From: Syntrophaceae bacterium UBA2188
GTDB taxonomy: Bacteria > Desulfobacterota > BSN033 > UBA1163
NCBI GenBank assembly: GCA_002327985.1
Contig: DCVM01000130.1
Span: forward strand, 31,187-36,867
Length of the DNA stretch: 5,681 bases
Direction of reading: 5' to 3'
Shown here: piece by piece, positions 1 to 5,098 of the stretch
Layout: every line of letters begins with the position of its first letter
Position numbering within the stretch: position 1 is the first letter of the stretch
Made by a program: the position numbers and the translations under genes
Notes under the pieces: generated by a model
Told to the model about the DNA's origin: nothing
What the model saw: only the letters and a program-made list of their open reading frames with translations
The model's database searches: none

Positions 1-353
1 AGTTGAAGGTCAGACCAGGGATCGTCCTCAAACCCGCTACTTCCCTAAAAACCCTTTACCCTGTTCTGGACGATATTGATTTAGTTCTAATCATGTCAGT
101 TAATCCCGGGTTTGGCGGACAATCCTTTATCCCTTCGACCTTGAAAAAGATCGAACGCCTGAGGAACATCATTGATCAAAACCGCTATCCGCTGGAAATC
201 GAAGTGGATGGAGGAATAAAAGTTGAAAACATCAGAGAGGTTTCAAAAGCCGGGGGAGATATCTTCGTCGTGGGCACAGGCATCTTCAAGACCAACAACT
301 ACGAAAAAACCATCCGTCAGTTAAAGCGAGAGATCCATCGAGCCCACCTCTAA
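1..353 (+). CDS. rpe: Ribulose-phosphate 3-epimerase, C-terminal part (5' end outside window)
   Basis: This enzyme interconverts D-ribulose 5-phosphate and D-xylulose 5-phosphate in the cytosol, in the pentose phosphate and Calvin pathways. The first complete in-frame codon is at position 3, and 116 residues are visible, about half of the usual ~220. Counting from that codon, family motifs appear in order: PGIVLKPAT (5-13), a beta strand running into SVNPGFGGQ (32-40), VDGG (68-71) whose Asp69 is the expected catalytic/metal residue, and GTGIF (91-95) in the phosphate-binding loop, a variant of the common GSAIF. The leading TTG is an internal leucine, not a start, because the (beta/alpha)8 barrel needs its N-terminal half. 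The gene ends 28 bp before the next one on the same strand, which suggests co-transcription. The family call is firm. Sugar-phosphate specificity is inferred, since related epimerases such as allulose-6-phosphate epimerase look similar. Confidence 0.93.
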   Translation, partial: LKVRPGIVLKPATSLKTLYPVLDDIDLVLIMSVNPGFGGQSFIPSTLKKIERLRNIIDQNRYPLEIEVDGGIKVENIREVSKAGGDIFVVGTGIFKTNNYEKTIRQLKREIHRAHL

Positions 354-381
354 AATTCAATTTTAATTTAAAGGAGGAAAT

Positions 382-1260
382 ATGAAGATTGGAGAAATGA
401 AGAAGACCACCGTCATCGGTGCAGGTACCATGGGGGCACAAATTGCAGAAGTCCTTTCGCGTATGGGGGGCTATGAGGTGAACCTCGTCGATATCAATGA
501 CGATCTGGTCAAGAAAGGGCTTCAATCTATCGATGCACGATTGGAGCGGTTCTTTGTTTCGAAAGGTAAACTGACCCCAGAAGAGAAGAAAAATATTGTA
601 AATCGAATCAAAGGGAGCACGAGCATCGAAGAAGCTTCCAAGGGGGCTGATCTGGTGATTGAAGCGGCCTTAGAAAAAATGGCTTTGAAAAAAGAAATCT
701 TTAAGAAGTTGGATGAGAGTGCTCCGGCCCGCGCCATTTTAGCTTCCAATACCTCTTATCTGAACATCTCAGAGATGGCCTCTGCCACTCAGAGACCCGA
801 AAAGGTAGTGGGGATTCATTTTTTTAATCCAGTGGCTGTTATGCAATTGGTGGAGGTGGTCAGAGGGGGGCGCACCTCTAATGAGACCATAGAGACGGCC
901 TGTGATGTGGCAAAGGCCTTAGGCAAGGAACCGGTGGTCTGCCGAGATATCAGCTACGGGTTTTTAGCCAACCGGGCCTATCGGGCTATGGTCGAAGAGG
1001 CCACCCAAATGGTATGGGAGAGAGTTGCCTCTCCAGAGGAGATCGATAAGGCTCTCAAGCTTGGCTATAATCTGCCCATGGGACCTCTTGAATTGGCCGA
1101 TATGGTGGGAGGCTGGGCCATTCGGGTTTCGTCCGAAGAGGATGCCATGAGAGAGCTTGGCGCTGAAAAAGGACGGCTCCATCCACTCACGCGAGCCATG
1201 GTTCGAGCCGGATATATGAAAATTTATGAATATTGGAAGGATGTCCTGTCAAAGCCCTGA
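382..1260 (+). CDS. 3-hydroxyacyl-CoA dehydrogenase (3-hydroxybutyryl-CoA dehydrogenase type)
   Basis: This is an NAD(P)-dependent dehydrogenase expected to interconvert (S)-3-hydroxyacyl-CoA and 3-oxoacyl-CoA in fatty-acid, butyrate or aromatic-acid metabolism in the cytosol. It has 292 residues, near the usual 280-290. The N-terminal Rossmann domain carries GAGTMG (13-18), with Asp37 at the end of strand 2, which favours NAD. The catalytic set is in place: Ser125 in SNTS, His146 in HFFNP, Glu158 and Asn197. The C-terminal helical domain starts near 190 and holds GYNLPMGPLELAD (228-240). The usual C-terminal GRKTGKGFY stretch is missing; AGYM runs straight into KIYEYW (277-285). The start at 382 follows AGGAGG (372-377) by 4 nt. 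The in-frame ATG at 397 lies 19 nt from that site and is less likely. It probably forms an operon with the upstream epimerase and converges with the lipid kinase across 25 bp. Chain-length specificity cannot be read from the sequence, and hbd, paaH or fadB-like roles are all possible. Confidence 0.93.
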   Translation: MKIGEMKKTTVIGAGTMGAQIAEVLSRMGGYEVNLVDINDDLVKKGLQSIDARLERFFVSKGKLTPEEKKNIVNRIKGSTSIEEASKGADLVIEAALEKMALKKEIFKKLDESAPARAILASNTSYLNISEMASATQRPEKVVGIHFFNPVAVMQLVEVVRGGRTSNETIETACDVAKALGKEPVVCRDISYGFLANRAYRAMVEEATQMVWERVASPEEIDKALKLGYNLPMGPLELADMVGGWAIRVSSEEDAMRELGAEKGRLHPLTRAMVRAGYMKIYEYWKDVLSKP

Positions 1261-1285
1261 TGGTGGACGGATAGAAGAAGGTATT

Positions 1286-2233
1286 TTAATTTACGCCCCT
1301 TTTCACGGCTGCTGCGGAAGAGTGGAGCAAAATATTCACCGCCCCCGGCATCATGGAAAAACGAACCTCCTGCCCCAGGGCTTCCTCGCCATCAAAATCA
1401 AGCCTTAGAGGTCCTTCCTTGGAAGATACCAGGACCGAGGCGGCGCGTGTGTGTTTGACATCCTCCCTCTCAAGGTGCGTTCCGCTATAAACTGATTTTA
1501 AGGCGAGGAGAATGCGAAGGCGAGGCATCCCCTCAACTACTATCACATCAAACATCCCGTCATTGATCAGGGCCTTGGGAGCGATCCACATCCCTCGGCC
1601 GAAATATTGCCCGTTGGCCACAGCGACCAAGTAGCAGCTCCCAGAATAAAATTCCTTTCCATCGCAGAGGACACTGATCCACTGAGGCCGATACTTCGTG
1701 AGCGTGGCAAGAGTAGCGCTGAGAAAGGTGAAAGAAGAGCGACGGCGTGCTCGGTTCACCCGGTGGACGACTTCACCGCTGACGCCGGCACTGGCGATGT
1801 TTAGAAATAGACGCGGCAAATAGGTATCATCCATCTGCCTGTTCAGGGACTCAACCTTTCCGAGATCGCAAGGAAACGGACGGGCATGAGCCAGCCAGTC
1901 GACCGCCTCACAGGGATCTTCAGGTACGCCCAACGACCGTGACCAGTCGCGGCCGGTTCCTAAAGGGATACTGCCCAGAGCAACCTTCAGGTCAGACCGT
2001 CCCGCCAAGGCGTTGAGTACCACGTGATTGGTTCCGTCCCCGCCGATGGTGATCAGGCGGCAGACGTCGGCTTTTTCAGCCGCATCAAGATGTCCGGCCA
2101 CGTCCTGCGGCCCATGGGTGACAGCGATCAAGAGCTCGCCAAAGGTATCGGACAATCTCTTTTCGATCTTTTTAAATATCGTTTGAGCACGGCCACCTGC
2201 TGAATTCGGATTGATGATGACCAGTGTCCTCAT
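1286..2233 (-). CDS. Diacylglycerol/sphingosine kinase family lipid kinase (DagK/YegS/LCB5-like)
   Basis: This ATP-dependent kinase probably phosphorylates a lipid hydroxyl (diacylglycerol or a related lipid) at the inner face of the membrane. The protein has 315 residues, typical of DgkB/YegS proteins. The N-terminal catalytic domain shows INPNSAGG (7-14), nucleotide-binding GGDGT (64-68) followed by an Asn at 74, and GTGRD (92-96), where most relatives have GTGND or GTAND. The C-terminal beta-sandwich domain contains NDGMFDV and DFDGE (279-283), the acidic element that completes the active site. No signal peptide or membrane helix is visible, as usual for this family. The ATG at 2233 gives MRTLVIINP, the usual beginning. 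A GTG two codons upstream (2239) is an alternative, and neither start has a strong ribosome binding site. It is transcribed divergently from the gene at 2452 and convergently with the gene ending at 1260. By eye it is richer in G and C than the start of that neighbour. The exact lipid substrate is unknown. Confidence 0.9.
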   Translation of the reverse strand: MRTLVIINPNSAGGRAQTIFKKIEKRLSDTFGELLIAVTHGPQDVAGHLDAAEKADVCRLITIGGDGTNHVVLNALAGRSDLKVALGSIPLGTGRDWSRSLGVPEDPCEAVDWLAHARPFPCDLGKVESLNRQMDDTYLPRLFLNIASAGVSGEVVHRVNRARRRSSFTFLSATLATLTKYRPQWISVLCDGKEFYSGSCYLVAVANGQYFGRGMWIAPKALINDGMFDVIVVEGMPRLRILLALKSVYSGTHLEREDVKHTRAASVLVSSKEGPLRLDFDGEEALGQEVRFSMMPGAVNILLHSSAAAVKRGVN

Positions 2234-2262
2234 TTTCACTCTCTGACCCTTCCCTCACTCCT

Positions 2263-2292
2263 CAAATCTTTCTTTCGGTCTGGAAAGATTTG
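2263..2292. repeat. 10-bp perfect inverted repeat, candidate operator or 5'-UTR hairpin
   Basis: The arms CAAATCTTTC (2263-2272) and GAAAGATTTG (2283-2292) are perfect reverse complements separated by 10 nt. The element starts about 30 bp upstream of the lipid kinase start and lies 160 bp upstream of the dehydrogenase start. No T-run follows on either strand, so it does not look like an intrinsic terminator. Arm centres are 20 bp apart, about two helical turns, which suits a dimeric regulator. A hairpin in the kinase mRNA leader is the alternative. The symmetry is seen directly; the function is inferred. Confidence 0.5.
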
Positions 2293-2300
2293 CTGGAGAC

Positions 2301-2327
2301 ATTAACAGATTCGCTCAAACTTTTCAA
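2301..2327 (-). promoter_or_regulatory. Weak candidate promoter for the lipid kinase
   Basis: Reading the minus strand, TTGAAA (2327-2322) matches the -35 consensus at five of six positions. GTTAAT (2306-2301) follows after a 15-nt spacer and matches the -10 consensus at four of six; the spacer is shorter than ideal. If used, transcription would start near 2294, and the inverted repeat at 2263-2292 would lie at or just after the start site. This is a pattern match only. Confidence 0.2.
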
Positions 2328-2374
2328 CTCCATCGTTCTCCTTGCTTTTTACGAAGCCAAAAGGAATATTACCA

Positions 2375-2403
2375 TTTATCTTTCTTTTCAAGTCCAATAT
2401 AAT
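2375..2403 (+). promoter_or_regulatory. Candidate promoter for the second dehydrogenase
   Basis: A perfect TATAAT stands at 2398-2403. At a 17-nt spacer the -35 position (2375-2380) reads TTTATC, only three of six matches. The -10 box lies 48 bp upstream of the chosen start codon, leaving room for a leader of about 40 nt with the ribosome binding site. The -10 match is exact, but the weak -35 suggests either dependence on an activator or a chance match in AT-rich DNA. Confidence 0.35.
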
Positions 2404-2436
2404 AATGAAAGAGGTTTTGAAGTCGAATCCTTTTAT

Positions 2437-2442
2437 AGGAGG
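2437..2442 (+). promoter_or_regulatory. Ribosome binding site deciding the start at 2452
   Basis: AGGAGG, followed by more G residues, lies only 3 nt before the ATG at 2446 but 9 nt before the ATG at 2452. Spacing favours 2452. That start also puts the first Rossmann strand four residues after the initiator, as in related proteins. Confidence 0.6.
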
Positions 2443-2451
2443 GGGATGACA

Positions 2452-3402
2452 ATGGATATTCATCAGGTTGCTTGTGTTGGAGCAGGTCTCATCGGACAAG
2501 GTTGGGCGGCTCTCTTTTCCTCAGCAGGGCTTGAAGTGATTCTTCAGGATGTCTCGGAAACTGTCCTGGAGAAGTCGATGAAAGGGATAATGTCAAACCT
2601 CAGGTTTCTTGAGGCAAACAACCTTCTGCAACAAGGCGGAGCGGACGCCGCCCTGAAACGGATAAAAATGAGCCTGCTCATCAGTGAGGCGGTACGGAAC
2701 GCAGACTATGTTCAAGAATCCGTCCCTGATCACTATGATTTTAAGAAGCAAGTCTTCAGAGAAATGGATATCGCCTCTCCTGATCATGCCATTTTGGCAA
2801 GCAGTTCCTCAGGATTATTGATGACAGAGATTCAAAAAGTGACGACGAGACCCCAGCGCTGTGTGTTAGTCCACCCTGTTCTTCCGGTTTACCTAATTCC
2901 CCTTGTTGAGATCGCAGGAGGAGACCAGACCTCTCCCGAAACAGTGCGTGCCACCTGTGATTTCATGAAACGGGTAGGTAAATTCCCAGCCTTATTAAAG
3001 CGGGAGGTTTCCGGTTACATTATCAACAGATTGCAGGCAGCGCTATTGCGTGAAGCCATTGATCTCGTTGATAAAGGTGTCGCGAGCGCAGAAGATATCG
3101 ATCAAGCCTTTTGTATGGGGATTGGCCTTCGCGATCCCGTCATTGGTCCATTCCTACGGATCCATTTGGCCGGTGGTGGTGTTGAGCGGTTTATCGAGAA
3201 TTTTTCTCAATCCTACCGCCACCGGTGGGAGACAATGGAAACATGGACCTCCATCCCTCCCTCAGCAGCGAAGAAGATTATCAGGGATGTCAAAGGAATG
3301 GAATTGGTTCGTACCAAAACCTTAGAAGAAATTGAAAACTGGAGAGACCAAATGCTGGTCAAGCTCCTTAAGGTCCTCCATGAAAAGCAGGTTAAAGTTT
3401 GA
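2452..3402 (+). CDS. Lambda-crystallin / L-gulonate 3-dehydrogenase-like NAD-dependent dehydrogenase (3-hydroxyacyl-CoA dehydrogenase superfamily)
   Basis: This is a cytosolic NAD-dependent oxidoreductase predicted to oxidise a 3-hydroxy acid or 3-hydroxyacyl-CoA. From the ATG at 2452 it has 316 residues, close to lambda-crystallin (CRYL1, ~319). The Rossmann motif GAGLIG (10-15) is followed by acidic Asp33 at the strand 2 end. Catalytic positions correspond to Ser120 in SSSSG, His141, Glu153 in YLIPLVE and Asn192 in GYIINRLQ. The signatures HPxxPxYLIPLVE and GYIINRLQ, and the C-terminal IGP with a WRDQML tail helix, point to the L-gulonate/carnitine dehydrogenase-like branch rather than classical 3-hydroxybutyryl-CoA dehydrogenase. 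One oddity is HPVLP (141-145), where relatives have HPVNP or HFFNP, so the usual Asn is Leu144. It shares fold and catalytic scheme with the gene at 382 but differs clearly along its length, so a recent duplication is unlikely. It is transcribed divergently from the lipid kinase. The substrate is uncertain: L-gulonate, carnitine or a 3-hydroxyacyl-CoA are candidates. Confidence 0.87.
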   Translation: MDIHQVACVGAGLIGQGWAALFSSAGLEVILQDVSETVLEKSMKGIMSNLRFLEANNLLQQGGADAALKRIKMSLLISEAVRNADYVQESVPDHYDFKKQVFREMDIASPDHAILASSSSGLLMTEIQKVTTRPQRCVLVHPVLPVYLIPLVEIAGGDQTSPETVRATCDFMKRVGKFPALLKREVSGYIINRLQAALLREAIDLVDKGVASAEDIDQAFCMGIGLRDPVIGPFLRIHLAGGGVERFIENFSQSYRHRWETMETWTSIPPSAAKKIIRDVKGMELVRTKTLEEIENWRDQMLVKLLKVLHEKQVKV

Positions 3403-3508
3403 GTCTAACGTTGATAGAATGCCAAAGCAGACTCGGCTGGGGCATGGTAAGAGCCTTGTAGCGGACCCTTTTGAAGATTGAGCACAAGGGTTCAACAACT
3501 TTGCCGGA

Positions 3509-3525
3509 TTTCACTTTTAGTGAAA
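3509..3525. repeat. 17-bp palindrome TTTCACT-TTT-AGTGAAA, candidate operator
   Basis: Two perfect 7-bp arms (3509-3515 and 3519-3525) flank a 3-nt centre, about 100 bp before the amidase start. A 3-nt loop and absence of a T-run argue against a terminator. Size and symmetry resemble a site for a dimeric helix-turn-helix repressor. No regulator gene is present in the window, so the binding protein is unknown. Confidence 0.45.
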
Positions 3526-3612
3526 GTCTCTATGACCCATTCCATTCTAAAAAACCCGCATTACAAGGATCTGGAAGTGTTCCTGGCGAGTCTGCTCATA
3601 CAGGGTTATTAA

Positions 3613-3618
3613 AGGAGG
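3613..3618 (+). promoter_or_regulatory. Ribosome binding site deciding the amidase start at 3626
   Basis: AGGAGG within AAAGGAGG lies 1 nt before the ATG at 3620 but 7 nt before the ATG at 3626. The first spacing is too short for normal initiation and the second is near ideal, so 3626 is chosen. Confidence 0.75.
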
Positions 3619-3625
3619 CATGGTC

Positions 3626-5059
3626 ATGACAAAAATAAATGAATATCCTTCCCTTGATGCGACAGCCCTTGCTGCATTGGTGAAGCAAAAGCAGGTCAAG
3701 GCCATTGAGCTCGTGGACGCTGCCATTGAGCGGATTGAGCATTTGAATTCAACACTCAATGCGGTGGTTACACCGATGTATGAACAAGCTCGGGAGGCAG
3801 CCAACGGAAAACTTACCAATGGACCTTTTGCCGGTGTCCCTTTTATGCTAAAAGACTTGGGAGCGCCTTTTGCTGGAGTACGAATGACTATGGGTTCGGT
3901 CTTTATGCGTCACTTCGTCCCAGATCATGATAATGAATTAGTCGCCCGACTGAAACGCGCCGGTTTAATCATCGTTGGAAAGACTAATACGCCTGAGCTG
4001 GGAATCCTCCCGACCACCGAGCCCCGCTTGTTTGGCCCTACTCATAATCCGTGGGACATCGATCGGACCCCGGGCGGTTCAAGCGGTGGGTCAGCGACTG
4101 CGGTGGCGGCCCGTTTTGTCCCAATGGCTCATGCTAATGATGGTGGGGGTTCCATTCGCATTCCCGCCTCGTGCTGTGGGCTTTTTGGTGCCAAACCCAC
4201 CCGGGCGCGAAATCCTCTGGGGCCTGATTTTGGGGACCTCTTCAGCGGATTAGTGATCGATCACGCCGTCACACGCACGGTACGGGACAGTGCCGCCCTT
4301 CTCGATGCTACGGCTGGTCCTGATATAGGTGATCCTTACTGGGCTCCCCCTCCGGCACGTCCCTTTCTTCAAGAGGTTGGGGCGGATCCCGGCAGGCTTC
4401 GTATTGCTTTCACCAAGACCACACCGGGAGGGGTCAAGGTCCATCCAGATTGCATCAGCGCAGTGGAGGATGCTGCGGCTCTATGTTCCGAATTAGGCCA
4501 TGAAGTCGTCGAGGCAGTACCACAGGTCAATGGGGAATTGGTGACTATGAACTTCATGGTTTTATGGGCAGTAGGGTGTGCCTGGACCATAGACGGATTG
4601 GGGTTGATAATGGGGAAGGCTCCTGCCCCAGATCAGTTCGAACCGCTCACTTGGGCTTTATATCAAATGGGCCGCCAGCAAAGTGGATCATCCTATTTAT
4701 TTTCGCTGACCATTCTTCAAAGGGTTGCCAGAGATATTGCCCGATTTTTTATGACGCACGACGTCTGGCTCACCCCCACGCTTGGGGAACCACCCGTGCC
4801 TCTGGGGACCTTTGATTCACCTCCGGAGAATCCTCTTGAAGGCCTCCGCCGGGCCATTGCTTTTGTTCCTTTTACACCGATCTGCAATGCCACCGGTCAG
4901 CCGGCGATGTCCGTTCCCTTATACTGGAATGCTGAGGGACTTCCCGTGGGCGTCCATTTTATTGGACGGTTTGGAGATGAAGCCACCCTTTTTCGTTTGG
5001 CAGGGCAGCTCGAATCGGCCCGACCATGGGCGGATCGCCGTCCATCTGTTTTAACCTGA
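3626..5059 (+). CDS. Amidase-signature family hydrolase, 6-aminohexanoate-cyclic-dimer hydrolase (NylA)-like
   Basis: This is a cytosolic hydrolase of linear or cyclic amide bonds that uses the Ser-cisSer-Lys triad of the amidase-signature family. It has 477 residues, usual for the family (450-500). Lys76 lies in GVPFMLKD, the cis-Ser is Ser152 in GGSSGGS (150-156), and the nucleophile is Ser176 in DGGGSIRIPAS (172-182). The 24-residue gap between the two serines matches family spacing. The stretches RTPGGSSGG and AHANDGGGSIRIPAS, and the following CCGLFGAKPTR, resemble the NylA branch more than GatA or fatty-acid amide hydrolase. Cys318 sits at the same offset from the nucleophile as the Cys316 I recall as important in NylA. 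No signal peptide is visible. No gatB or gatC lies nearby, so a role as the GatA subunit is unlikely. It follows the dehydrogenase after 223 bp and probably has its own promoter. The natural substrate is unknown; a small peptide, lactam or aryl amide is possible. Confidence 0.9.
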   Translation: MTKINEYPSLDATALAALVKQKQVKAIELVDAAIERIEHLNSTLNAVVTPMYEQAREAANGKLTNGPFAGVPFMLKDLGAPFAGVRMTMGSVFMRHFVPDHDNELVARLKRAGLIIVGKTNTPELGILPTTEPRLFGPTHNPWDIDRTPGGSSGGSATAVAARFVPMAHANDGGGSIRIPASCCGLFGAKPTRARNPLGPDFGDLFSGLVIDHAVTRTVRDSAALLDATAGPDIGDPYWAPPPARPFLQEVGADPGRLRIAFTKTTPGGVKVHPDCISAVEDAAALCSELGHEVVEAVPQVNGELVTMNFMVLWAVGCAWTIDGLGLIMGKAPAPDQFEPLTWALYQMGRQQSGSSYLFSLTILQRVARDIARFFMTHDVWLTPTLGEPPVPLGTFDSPPENPLEGLRRAIAFVPFTPICNATGQPAMSVPLYWNAEGLPVGVHFIGRFGDEATLFRLAGQLESARPWADRRPSVLT

Positions 5060-5098
5060 GATCATTTTGTAACCAATTTGAGCTAAGGTTTCATTCGT

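Larger units (their letters stand above)
2240..2451. other. Divergent intergenic region between lipid kinase and second dehydrogenase
   Basis: About 210 bp of mostly AT-rich sequence separate two divergently transcribed genes, so promoters for both should lie here. It holds a 10-bp inverted repeat near the kinase side and a TATAAT box near the dehydrogenase side. The frame of the + strand gene happens to stay open back to about 2224. That extension has no family homology that I recognise and no ribosome binding site in front of it, so I treat it as non-coding. Confidence 0.7.
3403..3625 (+). other. 223-bp non-coding region upstream of the amidase
   Basis: No convincing gene lies here. It holds a 17-bp palindrome (3509-3525) and some weaker symmetric pairs: ATGCC/GGCAT (3419-3423 with 3441-3445), CCTTGT/ACAAGG (3454-3459 with 3484-3489) and ACCCTT/AAGGGT (3465-3470 with 3486-3491). 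The last two pairs share bases 3486-3489 and could not form together. None is followed by a T-run, so I see no intrinsic terminator for the dehydrogenase. No good -35/-10 pair is evident. The region ends in AAAGGAGG, the ribosome binding site of the amidase. Confidence 0.6.

Noticed and set aside
286..525. Minus-strand open frame across the epimerase end and first dehydrogenase start
   Set aside because: It is antisense to two well-supported genes and shows no recognisable family.
1261..1285. Bidirectional terminator between the convergent genes
   Set aside because: The 25-bp gap has no hairpin with a T-run on either strand; termination must occur elsewhere or by Rho.
2224..2451. N-terminal extension of the second dehydrogenase through an open frame
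   Set aside because: The Rossmann fold should begin within a few residues of the start, the strong ribosome binding site is at 2437-2442, and the extension overlaps the kinase start and the promoter region.
2302..2499. Minus-strand open frame in the divergent intergenic region
   Set aside because: It overlaps the start of the second dehydrogenase, its composition looks random and no ribosome binding site was recognised.
3440..3454. Possible sigma-54 promoter (GGGCAT then GC 12 bp later)
   Set aside because: Only the GG and GC dinucleotides and part of the -24 box match; the TT of the -12 element is missing.
3485..3500. GGGTTCAA resembling a tRNA T-loop
   Set aside because: No acceptor stem, D-arm or anticodon arm can be placed around it.
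4369..4590. Minus-strand open frame inside the amidase
   Set aside because: It is fully antisense to conserved amidase sequence and has no family features.
5053..5090. AACCT/AGGTT pair after the amidase as a terminator
   Set aside because: The stem is only 5 bp, the loop is 28 nt, and no T-run follows.
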